64,000 nt of DNA from Leuctra nigra (taxonomy: Eukaryota > Arthropoda > Insecta > Plecoptera > Leuctridae), in NCBI GenBank assembly GCA_934045905.1, contig OW203768.1, positions 5,794,316-5,858,315 on the forward strand, given 5' to 3'. The position numbers and the translations under genes are program-made. Position 1 is the first letter of the stretch. Each line of letters starts with the position of its first letter. Below are positions 21,438-34,000 of the stretch, piece after piece. Below the pieces are notes generated by a model. That model searched no databases. It saw nothing but the letters and a program-made list of their open reading frames with translations, and had not been told where the DNA came from.

Positions 21438-22030
21438 TCACAAAACGTTCTTGCATTTCAATTTCATGTGCCTTATAAGACTTCTGTGAGCCGTGAAACA
21501 CTTCTTACATTTCGGACAAACGATTTCTTTTCCGCACTCATGTTTAACATGGCGAATTAGGTCGCTCATGTATTTGAACTCCTTCTTACATTGCCCACAT
21601 CGCAGAACTTTACCACACTCATGTTTAACATGACTACTTAGGTCAGTCATGTATTTAAACTCCTTCTTACATTGCCCACATTGCAGAACTTTACCACACT
21701 CATGTTTAACATGACTACTTAGGTCTGTCATGTATTTGAACTGCTTCTTGCATTGCCCACATTGCAGAACATTACCACACTCATGTTTAACATGATAGGT
21801 CAGCTCCTTCTTCCTGGTATAACTCCTCTTGCAGTTACAACATTGGAATGATTTGATCGAGTCAGTCACAACCGCAGGCTCTCGACAGCAAACGGTTTTA
21901 ACATGTTCTCGAAGTTCGCTGCGATCTCTGAATTCAGTTGAGCACTCAGCACATTGGAAGACAACATGTGCAATATCTTCAACAGCAGCAGAAGTTGTGG
22001 CGACGGGAGGAAACTCGTCTTGCTTCAACA
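21438..22030 (-). CDS. zinc-finger terminal exon A (six C2HC fingers)
   Basis: On the minus strand a phase-1 acceptor (ATGTTTCAG) abuts 22030 and the exon opens VLKQDEFPPVATTSAAVEDI. A first finger (CAECSTEFRDRSELREHVKTVC) is nearly identical in all exons of the array. Then come CCNCKRSYTRKKELTYHVKHEC, three fingers of the CGQCKKEFKYM type (helix parts TDLSS, TDLSS, SDLIR) and a last finger CPKCKKCFTAHRSLIRHMKLKC. All are C-x2-C-x12-H-x4-C. The exon ends KNVL and stop; ATTAAA lies about 113 bases downstream (21320-21325). It lies in helicase intron 6 on the opposite strand. The finger style resembles the lola C2HC fingers; a DNA-binding role is expected. Any start codon in the open frame upstream of 22030 is intronic. 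Confidence 0.85.
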
Positions 22031-22232
22031 CTGAAACATAATACATCAGCCATTAAATTTGGTAGATTATTTTAATCATTTCAGTCATGACATAAATTCC
22101 ACGCTTAAAATTGTATTAAAATTAAAATGGTTAGAAAATAATAAAACACTGGAATTTATAACAATGAGCAGAAAATGTGTGTATCACCAATGTTTTAAAA
22201 GATACTTTTAAAATGTGTATAGAACTACTTAA

Positions 22233-22732
22233 CAGTGTTGGGCGAACCTCATATTTTTGAACATATTCATATTTTTGCATATTTTTTATACATCGAACCG
22301 AACTTGAAATATTTGACCGAACCGAACCTCTGGCTATTTTTACCTGCAGTGGCTTTATCACTTACAATGAAAATAACTTCAAACATTGCTTGGAAGGCAT
22401 AGTTTGTATATAAAATTTTGCTTTACGAGATATGCCCATCATTTTAGTGCATTGTATTTTTGATAAAATTAATTCACATTAATACACGAAGAAAAGGTAA
22501 GAAGAGTAAAATAAAATTAAAATTGTTAAAGAATTGTAACACTATGCTTTATTTCTTCTTTGGCTTCTTTGTCACACTGTCTATCTAGAACACGACACTG
22601 GTACCAAATGTTGGCGGGAAATGTCACATTGGCGCAGCGAGGGAGGTTCGGTTCGGATTTCATTTTAAGGTTCGGTTCGCGAATATCTAAGGCCGGTTCG
22701 GTTCGGTTTTCGAACCGGTTCGCCCAACCCTA
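22233..22732. mobile_element. hAT-type MITE, 500 bp
   Basis: The ends CAGTGTTGGGCGAACC and GGTTCGCCCAACCCTA are inverted and flanked by 8-bp direct repeats CTACTTAA (22225-22232, 22733-22740). The interior is rich in GGTTCGGTTCG repeats. It lies in the intron just upstream of zinc-finger exon A. Confidence 0.9.
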
Positions 22733-24049
22733 CTACTTAACGTTTGTGTCTAGATAATGGTAAAAGTCCAGTCAGTGTTGAATTCAGACTTTTTTGTGCG
22801 GGGGCTATTGACATTCTCGGGGGTGCACACCATGTCTGAGCACTGGCGTGCGGTAGATTTTTGTAGTGGGTATACGCAGAAAGTATAGTGTTTTACAAGA
22901 CATCAATAGGGGGTCTGGGCGGAGGGCCCCCTAGCCACCCGCGGGTCCGGGCCGCGTAGGCCCGGAAAAATGTTCAATTTCGCAATTGCATGTAGTGCAT
23001 TTTTACGCAGTTTAGACTAATCTTTTTCGTAATGACATATCATCATGACATAATAACATGATGTTAAAAATTCACTGAAAACTGAACTGCGCCCCTGTGT
23101 ATTCTTTTGCAACACTGGAGTGTGTTGCAAAAGAATACTTTAACTGCAGGAGAGCAACAATTATAAAAAAACAGTTCAAATGACATTTAAAAATTATTAA
23201 TTTTAATAATTGATTCGAAACATATCTAAATCATTTGAATCAGACGCGGGAATAAACGATGGGATAGGGAGAAGAACAAAACAAAGAGTAAAAACTTTCA
23301 CCCACCCATTATACATGTTAAGAACGGTATCTTATTATCACATCTTTTAGATTAATCTTCTAACTGGCTCGAAATAACATTTTGAAGATAAATATATTAA
23401 ATTATTTATTTAAAATTTTTGATATATTGTCAAATGCTTAGTTTTTTTTGATGTAAGGAAAATTTGCCCCGGGGGGGGGGGGGGGGGGGGGCGATGGCCT
23501 GGAGGTATGCCTGGATTCAACACTGAGTCCAGTAGTGGAAATAGTTCAGGAGAATGAGGATATCTTGTGTAGGTACTATATAACCTCATTTTGTTGTTTT
23601 ATGTTTAATGAAAAGCACTTTCTTCAATGTACTGACATGTAAACATTTGTTTCACACCCGTTTGAAAAAAAAACATTGATATTACCCTGTAATGGTTTGA
23701 AATTTGCAATTACATTTAAAATCTATTTTTTTTATCCATTGATATGTTACCAACACATCTTATTTGACTCGCATGTGATTTTTCTACAAAACTACTAATT
23801 TGTGTAGGACACGAATATTCGTGTTATTCTGAAATATCTCAGGCCGCAATGAACATTTATTTTCATCTGACTCAACCTTGGGCTGCTTTCACGCAATGAT
23901 GACATAATGTGCCTCATGAATGTCAAAACTACATTTGTGATTAATTCTGACATCTTTTATTTAATAGTTAAGCAAAGAAGCGTCTAATACAGGATTAACC
24001 ACTACTGGGCTCAAAGATACTTTTTAAAATTGTATCTGATAGGGTAAAT
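22733..24049. other. non-coding stretch with dispersed repeat, hairpin and poly(G)
   Basis: 22820-23000 is a GC-rich dispersed repeat (AGGGGGTCTGGGCGGAGGGC then CCGGAAAAATGTTC), related to sequence at 29855-29965. 23101-23136 is a perfect 15-bp stem hairpin (ATTCTTTTGCAACAC). 23471-23491 is a run of 21 G. No gene was seen. Confidence 0.5.
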
Positions 24050-24595
24050 CCGGGATAGATGCCAGGTGTGGGATAGTTATGCCCACCTACCAATAGTTTT
24101 TAAAATACCTACACTACCGAGCGCAGCTCCGATACAACCATTCGACACGGCTTGACGAGAAGAGTCCATTGACACTAAATTCGAATCGATGGGACAAAAA
24201 TTGAGCTGTCGAAAGCAAATTTAAGATATTTGAAAGAGTTTGTTTGGTGTGAAAATGTTTTGCCACTGTTCGAAAATTTACATAACTATAGATTACCTAT
24301 TCTTAAAACTTCACCCAAAATTTATTCTAGTAGAATAAATCTTCCTATAAACATTGTCCTTTTTAATTTTTTAATTTTGGATTTTATGCGTTACATGGTT
24401 AATTTTTTCCATAGAGCTTGTGTTGATTTTTTTGAGATGCTCTTTAACTAGAATACCTCAATTTGATATTGATAATAACGTCTGAGTTGCAAAACGTATA
24501 AAAAATACATGTCAAAATTTTTCTTTTTGAATGCAAATTTATCATGTAAAACGCCATAAGCCATCTATCCCACAGTCGCGTGGCCATCTATCCTA
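24050..24595. mobile_element. inverted-repeat MITE, about 545 bp
   Basis: The left end CCGGGATAGATGCCAGGTGT pairs imperfectly with the right end, which on the minus strand reads AGGATAGATGGCCACGCGAC then TGTGGGATAG. The interior is AT-rich and has no convincing ORF. Confidence 0.6.
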
Positions 24596-24599
24596 GTAT

Positions 24600-25092
24600 A
24601 ATATGTCTATGATCTATCCCTCACATATGAGATATTCGCCATATGAGATATATGAGACTATCGCCATGCCGCTAGGGCTAGCGATTGACTGCTGTTGAAT
24701 GTTAGCTAGTTTTAAGTTAGGCAGTTAGTCTTAACGACTAGGTTATCAGCGCCAAGCTAGTTTTAATATTCTGAAGTTGGAACATTGGAAATAGGCTGAA
24801 AATGAACGGAATTCACTTGTAGTAGTCAGTCACAGCATATCAAGAAATATGTAGGTATCTTCTTTATTTTGTGATGCTATACACTAGAGCCTTGGATATA
24901 CGTTTTGTGAAAATGATTTTGGATGTAGATTACAAAACGAAATATTGAAACAGATTGTCGTTACAATGATAATTTCGTAAAAGCTTTAATTTGACACAAA
25001 GTTTTACAGATTTTAATACACACAGTGCGCAAAACGCGCACAATCTAGAAATAATGTAATGTGGTAATATATTCACTGAAAAGAGAAAACGA
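24600..25092. repeat. 3' flank of zinc-finger exon B, duplicated in exon C flank
   Basis: The sequence matches 27370-27850 in patches (GAAGTTGGAACATTGGAAATAGGCTGA against CAAGTTGGACCACTGGAAATAGGCTGA; TTTATTTTGTGATGCTA in both). It shows that exons B and C were duplicated together with their flanks. Confidence 0.7.
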
Positions 25093-25529
25093 TTAATTCT
25101 TAAAAACGTCATTGCATACCAATTTCATGTGATTCACAAGATTTCTCTGTGACACGAAGCGCTTCTTACATTTCGGACAAAGAATTTCCTTCCCGCACTC
25201 ATGTTTAACATGAGTAGATAGGTTCCTCATCTGTTCGAACTTTTTCTTACATTTCCCACATCGCAGAACTTTACCACACTCATGTTTAACATGATAGTTC
25301 AGATCCCTCTTCCTGGTATAACATCTCTTGCAGTTAGAACATTGTAATGGGTTGATCGAGTCAGTCACAACCGCAGGCTCTCGACAGCAAACGGTTTTAA
25401 CATGTTCTCGAAGTTCGCTGCGATCTCTGAATTCAGTTGAGCACTCAGCACATTCGAAGACAACATGTGCAATATCTTCAACAGCAGCAGAAGTTGTGGC
25501 GACGGGAGGAAACTCGTCTTGCTTCAACA
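25093..25529 (-). CDS. zinc-finger terminal exon B (four C2HC fingers)
   Basis: It has the same phase-1 acceptor and opening as exon A (LKQDEFPPVATTSAAVEDI). The fingers are the shared first finger (CAECSTEFRDRSELREHVKTVC), CSNCKRCYTRKRDLNYHVKHEC, CGKCKKKFEQMRNLSTHVKHEC and CPKCKKRFVSQRNLVNHMKLVC, then NDVFKN and stop. It is the shortest intact exon in the array, tied with F. ATTAAA is at 24985-24990, about 103 bases after the stop. It lies within helicase intron 6 on the opposite strand and is closest in flanks to exon C. Confidence 0.85.
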
Positions 25530-27886
25530 CTGAAACATATTAAATCGGCCATTAAACTGGGTAGATGAATATTTCAATCACTTCAGTCAGGACATTAATT
25601 CCACGCCTAAAATTGTATTAAAATTAAAATAATTGGAAACTATTAATACAAGAATTAATTGTCAATTGGCAGAACATTTATTTATGTACTTTGTTATTAC
25701 CAAAGATTGAACTAATCATTGGTATTACGTTGGAGTATTCTAACAGGAAATATTTGTCTGAATTAACATCTCTAATGTTAATGAAATTGCCACCAAGTTA
25801 CAAGTATTGAGAAATCAAGTGTAATAAGATTGTGTTAAGAAATTGAAATGTTCAATTATCTCAGTACAGAATGATTAATGAATTAATGGATATGGCTGTA
25901 ATAAAACATATGATGTATTGATCTTTAAAAGGATGCAGTTGCAAGCTCAATCAATGTTAGTTGTGGCAAACACTTTTGGGAACGATGTGAGACGAAATGG
26001 CAGAACCAAAATAAGTAACATTTCAATCTTGATTATAAATGAAAGGCCGTCCTAGCGTTATATTACTTAGGCCCGTTCTTTCAATGCTATACCAATGGTT
26101 AAGTTTTAAACGGTCATTCGAGGATTGTCATTGGTTGTTGCCCTGTCAGTATAGACCTAATTGACTGTTTAAAAGTTAGCAATGCATTTGAAAACTGGCC
26201 CTTATTGTAAATAGTAAGCTCAAGATATTTTCCAGAGGCAGTTAGATCCAGGATGAAATATGGAATGCACGCTGCACAATGCCTTGCGTCCGTCTCCAAC
26301 GAACGGTACAAGGGAGTTTGTGGGGCCCTACCCCCAGTTTGACAGCAGGGACTGTTTTTAATTTTACAAAAGAATCGAATTTTAAGTTATTTTCTAATCC
26401 TTTATAAAGAAATTTAAAATGTGTGATATGCAATATTCTTGGAGAAACTTTAGACAAAATGCATTATAATCTGTACATTTTGTTATTTGATAAAATCCCT
26501 AATGACCCCGCAGGGAATTTTTGAATTTCTAGTTAAAGAGAATCGAAATCGATTCATAATCTTATGAATTGATTTTGGATTTCCTTTGAAAAATGTTGCA
26601 ATAAGCAACAGCAATAACTGCAATAAGAAATATCCGTATGTGTTTTTGTATCATAGTTTATAACGTGCATTTAATTTTATTAATGAGGATGATCATTTTG
26701 GACAAATTATTTATTATCTCATTCGATATAGGTACCTCTGCCCAATTAGTTTTGCAAAACTTGGAAAATGTATGAAAATTCAACCTCATGGAGCAAATCT
26801 GTGCATTTTTGGATCTCTTTATAATCATTTTTGTATATCTGGGAGTGATATTTGGAGGTGTCAAGATGAAAAGTAGGGTGGCACTTTGTGAGTGTGGGGG
26901 GGGGGGGGGGGGGAAGGGGGTTTTCACTCCTACATGTGTTGCGGTTACAGGAAGATACTTTGGTACGTTTTAGACATGATCAGTTTCATAATTTCCTACT
27001 TTTATAGAATTATGAACAAAAAATGTAGTACGAAATTGTCCCTTAAAAATCTGCTGGAAGCCAAATGAGCTTTCACGTTTTGAAACGGTTCACTTTTTCT
27101 TTGATTAAAACCTTAAATAGTTGACAACTAGGCCTAAACCTTCAACTTTTAAGTTTTATACATTGAAAACGTAGGTACACGGTTTCAAGGGTAAACGAAA
27201 TTAATTTCTTGTATATTTTGTAATATGTTTCCGAATTTTTTCTGTCATTGTGGCGATCCACTTTGCTGAACGTCATGACTCTGAACATCCATCATGACTC
27301 TGAACCACCTCATCGCTTCACTAAGAAGATAGTTTTTCTATTGATATGAATGTTGATTACGTCACTCTTCTGAAATACCAACATAACTGTCACCATGGCG
27401 CTTACGGTAGAGCGATTGAATGTTGTTTTGTTAGCTAGATTTAATATTCTCAAGTTGGACCACTGGAAATAGGCTGAACAGCCATACGGAATTTACTTGC
27501 AACACAACATATCAAGAACTTGAGTCAATTAGGTACCAATCTTATTTATTTTGTGATGCTACCCTATAAAGTACAGCTAAACAGAGCCTTAAATATGCAT
27601 GTCAAGAAAATGTCATCAGATGTAAATTCCTAAAGGAAATGTTCCACAATACAATTAGAAATTCTAGACAATGAAAGATTGTTTGATTGAAATTCTGAAA
27701 TCCAATTGGCTTGATTGAAATTGTCCGATTTCAATTGTGTGGTGGAATATGGATTAAATTAAAGGAAACGTGGAACCAACAAAGTCGCTACAAATAGTAA
27801 TGTCATAAAAGATTTAATTTGAATCAAGAATTACAAAATGTTATAACACACATTGCGTAACGCACACCCAATACGTCTATAAAGTC
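25530..27886. other. intron sequence between zinc-finger exons B and C
   Basis: 25550-26260 is duplicated upstream of exon C (28500-29180), including GTGGCAAACACTTT. It contains a MITE (26070-26201) and a run of 18 G at 26896-26913. The rest is AT-rich with no gene seen; short ORFs have no recognisable features. Confidence 0.5.
26070..26201. mobile_element. MITE, family also at 43662-43800
   Basis: The ends GGCCCGTTCTTTCAATGC and GCATTTGAAAACTGGCCC are imperfect inverted repeats, with inner TTTTAAACGGTCA and TGACTGTTTAAAA arms. The copy at 43662-43800 has the same ends and interior. Confidence 0.75.
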
Positions 27887-28479
27887 TTACAAAACGTTCT
27901 TGCATTTCGATTTCATGTGATTCACAAGGCATCTTTGTGTCGTGAAACGCTTTTTACATTTCGGACAAAGGATTTCTTTCCCACAATCATGTTTGACATG
28001 AAGAGTTAGGCTTCTCATGTATTTGAACTCCTTCTTACATTGCCCACACCTCAGAACTTTACCACACTCATGTTTAACATGAGTAGTTAGGTTCCTCAAG
28101 TTTATAAACTCCTTCTTACATTGCCCACATCGCAGAACTTTACCACACTCATGTTTAACATGAGCAGTTAGGTTCCTCATGTTTGTAAACTCCTTCTTAC
28201 ATTGCCCACATCGCATAACTCTACCACACTCATGTTTAACATGATAGTTCAAAGCCTTCTTCCTAGTATAAAACTTCTTGCAGTTAGAACATTGTAATGG
28301 GTTGATCGAGTCAGTCACAACCGCAGGCTCTCGACAGCAAACGGTTTTAACATGTTCTCGAAGTTCGCTGCGATCTCTGAATTCAGTTGAGCACTCAGCA
28401 CATTGGAAGACAACATGTGCAATATCTTCAACAGCAGCAGAAGTTGTGGTGACGGGAGGAAACTCGTCTTGCTTCGACA
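27887..28479 (-). CDS. zinc-finger terminal exon C (six C2HC fingers)
   Basis: The acceptor TATTATGTTTCAG precedes 28479, and the exon opens with VSKQDEFPPVTTTSAAVEDI. After the shared first finger come CSNCKKFYTRKKALNYHVKHEC and three fingers of the CGQCKKEF type with helix parts NMRNLTA, NLRNLTT and YMRSLTL. The last finger is CPKCKKRFTTQRCLVNHMKSKC, then KNVL and stop. ATTAAA is at 27813-27818, 69 bases downstream. It is opposite in strand to the helicase and inside its intron 6. It is a close duplicate of B in its flanks but has two extra middle fingers. Confidence 0.85.
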
Positions 28480-29518
28480 CTGAAACATAATAAATCAACC
28501 ATTAAACTGGGTAGATTATTTCAAACACTTCAGTCATGACATCAATTCACGCTTTAAATTAGATTAATATTAATATGGTTATAAATTAATTAAACTCAGT
28601 TAGTATTATATTAATGGACAGTAAATTAATATTTTGATATAACAAAAGATTGAAATAATCCTTGGTATATCGTTGGTGTATTCTAAAAGGAAATCTGAAT
28701 TAAACATCACTAATGTTATTGGAATTTCCACTAAGTACAATTGTCTAAGTGTAATAAGAATTATGCGTACATAAGAATGTGAAATGTTCAAGTTATCTTA
28801 CTGGATAACAATAAATGAATTATTAGATGTGGCAGTATAATAGAAGTTTTAATATATCGATATTTCCTTACTCCATGATATTAGTAATATTGAAATATTG
28901 TCTATAGGAAGTCTAAATGCGAAAACTTAGTCAAAGTAAATTGTTTACAGTATTTCCGACCTCTTCATTGGCTTAAAAGGATGGTTCCAGCGCGGTCGAT
29001 GTTGCTACTTGTGGCAAACACTTTTTGGGGCCGTGTGAGACCAAATGGATGAACCAAAAGATGTAAAATTAGACAAGCGTAGCCTATAGGGTTATTACTT
29101 GGTACTTTTTCAAATTTGCTATCTGATAATAATTGCTCAAGATATTTTGCCGAGGCTATTAGATTTGCACCGTACAATATGCCTTGTGTCCCCCTCCCAC
29201 CACTGGCAACTTAGCCCCCCCCCCTCCCACCCTCTGTCACGTCGTGTCCCGTGTTGCAGTCGCAGCGGCGGAGAGACGTAGTTCCAGGCGCATAGGAACT
29301 AAATTTGCAAGGGGAATAATAACGATACTAGCTAAAACTATATTAATTATTGAAATTTTATTTCACAGTATTTCCCTCGGTATTCACCGAGCTACTTTAG
29401 GTGATATTTGGAAACAAATTAAAAAGCAAATGCAAAACTACTCTCGGTGTTTAGTCCAAAGATTTCAATAAAAACCAAAGATATTCAATAAAAAATGTAA
29501 AATGTGAAATAACTTGAT
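28480..29518. other. intron sequence upstream of zinc-finger exon C
   Basis: This is the counterpart of 25550-26260, AT-rich, with a CCCCTCCCAC-rich patch near 29190-29240. No gene recognised. Confidence 0.45.
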
Positions 29519-29842
29519 CTGGAGGCCAAGTCTTGAAACTTACGCCTTCAGGACGCAAACGCTCTAGGACGTCAACAAGTCCCATTTACTGTAAGATTGA
29601 TCGCCATTGAAACATTAATTGAAACCATTTATTTGATTGGCATCCAGCAATCTATTGCAAACAATTTATTAACATTATAATTATAATTACAGATGTTATT
29701 CAGTCATTAAAACCTTATTCAAAATGAAGCTAAACAGTTAACAGTAGATTTCAAGGTCGTCATTCTTACAGTAAATGGGACCTGTTGACGTCCGAGAGCG
29801 TTTGCGTCCTGAAGGCGTAAGTTTCAAGACTTGGCCTCCTGG
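29519..29842. mobile_element. foldback MITE, copy 2
   Basis: Same element as at 5820-6144: arms GGAGGCCAAGTCTTGAAACT and AGTTTCAAGACTTGGCCTCC, with GACGCAAACGCTCTAGGACG inside the left arm. The two copies are similar along their whole length. Confidence 0.85.
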
Positions 29843-29849
29843 AGATACT

Positions 29850-30037
29850 GGTGTCTAAGAAGATAAAGGGGGGTCTAGGGGGAAGACCCCCAGTAACAAG
29901 CGGGTCAGGGGCACAACTACCAGGGAAATATGTTAGAATTACAAGCATGAATTTGGTGCATTTCTACGCGATATAGGGGGGGGGGGGGGATTTTCCCCCC
30001 ATTCCAACCCCCTCGCCCCCCTTCCTGCGCGGTCATC
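29850..30037. repeat. GC-rich dispersed repeat with poly(G)/poly(C)
   Basis: It is related to 22820-23000 (GGGGGTCTAGGGGGAAGACC, GCATTTCTACGCG). A run of 13 G at 29977-29989 is followed shortly by CCCCCC. Non-coding. Confidence 0.5.
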
Positions 30038-30217
30038 TTCGGACCGCCCGGCACCGTCACCCTGGTCGCGCTCCTCCACTAAGTGTCATGACCTCCTGTC
30101 TGTCAGGTGATCCGCAACATCCTACGCCTCCCTCTGCCCTACATCATCTTCGGACCGCCCGGCACCGTCACCCTGGTCGCGCTCCTCCACTAAGTGTCAT
30201 GACCTCCTGTCTGTCAG
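30038..30217 (+). repeat. exon 7 acceptor duplication (two extra partial copies)
   Basis: CTCCACTAAGTGTCATGACCTCCTGTCTGTCAG|GT occurs ending at 30104 and 30217, and ATCTTCGGACCGCCCGGCAC occurs in each copy as well as in exon 7. The extra copies contain the start of exon 7 up to the Walker A codons. In both, the stretch coding for GKT is missing (GPPGT runs straight into VTLV) and a TAA stop follows. Only the exon-proximal acceptor (30217) leads to an intact helicase motif. Confidence 0.9.
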
Positions 30218-30557
30218 GTGGTCCGCAACATCCTACGAGGCGTCGCCCGCCCTCTACCCTACATCATCTTCGGACCGCCCGGCACCGGCAAGACCGTCAC
30301 TCTCGTCGAGCTCATCTACCAGATCTTCACGTGTCTGCCGAGAAGCAAGCTGCTGATCGCGACGCCGAGCAACAGTTCCGCCAACCTCCTGGCGGAGAGG
30401 CTGATCGACACCGGCAAGTTCGGGGACCGCGATCTCGTCAGACTCGTCGGCTTCCACGTGCTGCAGGACAAGAAGCTGTCCGATAAGCTGCTGCCGTTTT
30501 GTACCACCGGCAACATCCAGGCCGGGGGATACGACTTCAGGAACAGGAAGGACAGAG
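30218..30557 (+). CDS. armi: MOV10L1/Armitage-type RNA helicase, exon 7 (Walker A)
   Basis: The acceptor CTCCTGTCTGTCAG ends at 30217; the donor GACAGAG|GTAACGCA begins at 30558. The 340-nt exon is phase 0 in and phase 1 out. It starts VVRNILRGVARPLPYIIF, then GPPGTGKT (Walker A, protein position about 693-700), LVELIYQIF, KLLIATPSNSSANLLAERLI (motif Ia, with the SNSSA-D/N-LL pattern of superfamily 1 Upf1-like helicases) and RLVGFHV. This is RecA domain 1, which binds and hydrolyses ATP. The GPPGTGKT-V-T-LVE context is the family signature. Antisense and shifted ORFs over this exon are shadows. Confidence 0.95.
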
Positions 30558-31003
30558 GTAACGCACCTCCAACTATTCTTCCCTTCAATTAGAGGGATTT
30601 CACTCGAGGTAAGCATTGGAGAACATTCCTCAATATCGTCAATACTTTTGTACGAACACTTGAAAATAATTTGCGTAGCTTATTTTGGAGTAGACCTTAG
30701 CAATATAAACACCATCTTAACAATATTTGTGCCCACACTAGTTGAAAATCAGAAATGTTTCTATTTAAACATATTTTCTACGAGCTTTGGCACGAACATG
30801 GTCTTTATTAGTTGGTCTTTATATTGGTGTCTATATGATCGACTCAAAAATTATTTTGCTAATTATTATTCATAATTTTAATGGTTCAACACATACCTAA
30901 TCCCCAATGTTTACCCTCTGGTTCAGAATCTACAGCGGAGCCTTGGACTGACAGAGAGCCCGCACCTGCACCCTGCCAAGTTAACGCCTGTCTTGTCCAC
31001 CAG
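30558..31003 (+). other. intron 7, unique part
   Basis: AT-rich to about 30890. The remainder leads into the exon 8 array with a first acceptor ending at 31003. No other feature was seen. Confidence 0.6.
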
Positions 31004-34000
31004 GTCGCGTGGTGAACCACTCTGCCGACCGCACCACTCTCAACCACTACCGCGTGATCGTGGGCACGTGCGTGGCTCATCACCATGGGGTTCACGTGGA
31101 AGTAACGCCTGTCTTGTCCACCAGGTCGCGTGGTGAACCACTCTGCCGACCGCGTCACTCTCAACCACTACCGCGTGATCGTGGGCACGTGCGTGGCTCA
31201 TCACCATGGGGTTCACGTGGAAGTAACGCCTGTCTTGTCCACCAGGTCGCGTGGTGAACCACTCTGCCGACCGCGTCACTCTCAACCACTACCGCGTGAT
31301 CGTGGGCACGTGCGTGGCTCATCACCATGGGGTTCACGTGGAAGTAACGCCTGTCTTGTCCACCAGGTCGCGTGGTGAACCACTCTGCCGACCGCACCAC
31401 TCTCAACCACTACCGCGTGATCGTGGACACGTGCGTGGCTCATCACCATGGGGTTCACGTGGAAGTAACGCCTGTCGTGTCCACCAGGTCGCGTGGTGAA
31501 CCACTCTGCCGACCGCACGACTTCAACCACTACCGCGTGATCGTGGACACGTGCGTGGCTCATCACCATGGGGTTCACGTGGAAGTAACGCCTGTCGTGT
31601 CCACCAGGTCGCGTGGTGAACCACTCTGCCGACCGCACGACTTCAACCACTACCGCGTGATCGTGGGCACGTGCGTGGCTCATCACCATGGGGTTCACGT
31701 GGAAGTAACGCCTGTCGTGTCCACCAGGTCGCGTGGTGAACCACTCTGCCGACCGCACGACTTCAACCACTACCGCGTGATCGTGGACACGTGCGTGGCT
31801 CATCACCATGGGGTTCACGTGGAAGTAACGCCTGTCTTGTCCACCAGGTCGCGTGGTGAACCACTCTGCCGACCGCGTCACTCTCAACCACTACCGCGTG
31901 ATCGTGGGCACGTGCGTGGCTCATCACCATGGGGTTCACGTGGAAGTAACGCCTGTCGTGTCCACCAGGTCGCGTGGTGAACCACTCTGCCGACCGCACC
32001 ACTCTCAACCACTACCGCGTGATCGTGGGCACGTGCGTGGCTCATCACCATGGGGTTCACGTGGAAGTAACGCCTGTCTTGTCCACCAGGTCGCGTGGTG
32101 AACCACTCTGCCGACCGCACCACTCTCAACCACTACCGCGTGATCGTGGGCACGTGCGTGGCTCATCACCATGGGGTTCACGTGGAAGTAACGCCTGTCT
32201 TGTCCACCAGGTCGCGTGGTGAACCACTCTGCCGACCGCACGACTTCAACCACTACCGCGTGATCGTGGGCACGTGCGTGGCTCATCACCATGGGGTTCA
32301 CGTGGAAGTAACGCCTGTCTTGTCCACCAGGTCGCGTGGTGAACCACTCTGCCGACCGCACGACTTCAACCACTACCGCGTGATCGTGGGCACGTGCGTG
32401 GCTCATCACCATGGGGTTCACGTGGAAGTAACGCCTGTCTTGTCCACCAGGTCGCGTGGTGAACCACTCTGCCGACCGCACCACTCTCAACCACTACCGC
32501 GTGATCGTGGGCACGTGCGTGGCTCATCACCATGGGGTTCGCGTGGAAGTAACGCCTGTCTTGTCCACCAGGTCGCGTGGTGAACCACTCTGCCGACCGC
32601 ACCACTCTCAACCACTACCGCGTGATCGTGGGCACGTGCGTGGCTCATCACCATGGGGTTCACGTGGAAGTAACGCCTGTCTTGTCAACCAGGTCGCGTG
32701 GTGAACCACTCTGCCGACCGCACCACTCTCAACCACTACCGCGTGATCGTGGGCACGTGCGTGGCTCATCACCATGGGGTTCACGTGGAAGTAACGCCTG
32801 TCTTGTCCACCAGGTCGCGTGGTGAACCACTCTGCCGACCGCTCCACTCTCAACCACTACCGCGTGATCGTGGGCACGTGCGTGGCTCATCACCATGGGG
32901 TTCACGTGGAAGTAACGCCTGTCTTGTCCACCAGGTCGCGTAGTGAACCACTCTGCCGACCGCGTCACTCTCAACCACTACCGCGTGATCGTGGGCACGT
33001 GCGTGGCTCATCACCATGGGGTTCACGTGGAAGTAACGCCTGTCGTGTCCACCAGGTCGCGTGGTGAACCACTCTGCCGACAGCACCACTCTCAACCACT
33101 ACCGCGTGATCGTGGGCACGTGCGTGGCTCATCACCATGGGGTTCACGTGGAAGTAACGCCTGTCTTGTCCACCAGGTCGCGTGGTGAACCACTCTGCCG
33201 ACCGCACCACTCTCAACCACTACCGCGTGATCGTGGGCACGTGCGTGGCTCATCACCATGGGGTTCACGTGGAAGTAACGCCTGTCTTGTCCACCAGGTC
33301 GCGTGGTGAACCACTCTGCCGACCGCTCCACTCTCAACCACTACCGCGTGATCGTGGGCACGTGCGTGGCTCATCACCATGGGGTTCACGTGGAAGTAAC
33401 GCCTGTCTTGTCCACCAGGTCGCGTGGTGAACCACTCTGCCGACCGCACCACTCTCAACCACTACCGCGTGATCGTGGGCACGTGCGTGGCTCATCACCA
33501 TGGGGTTCACGTGGAAGTAACGCCTGTCGTGTCCACCAGGTCGCGTGGTGAACCACTCTGCCGACCGCACCACTCTCAACCACTACCGCGTGATCGTGGG
33601 CACGTGCGTGGCTCATCACCATGGGGTTCACGTGGAAGTAACGCCTGTCTTGTCCACCAGGTCGCGTGGTGAACCACTCTGCCGACCGCTCCACTCTCAA
33701 CCACTACCGCGTGATCGTGGGCACGTGCGTGGCTCATCACCATGGGGTTCACGTGGAAGTAACGCCTGTCTTGTCCACCAGGTCGCGTGGTGAACCACTC
33801 TGCCGACCGCACCACTCTCAACCACTACCGCGTGATCGTGGGCACGTGCGTGGCTCATCACCATGGGGTTCACGTGGAAGTAACGCCTGTCTTGTCCACC
33901 AGGTCGCGTAGTGAACCACTCTGCCGACCGCGTCACTCTCAACCACTACCGCGTGATCGTGGGCACGTGCGTGGCTCATCACCATGGGGTTCACGTGGAA

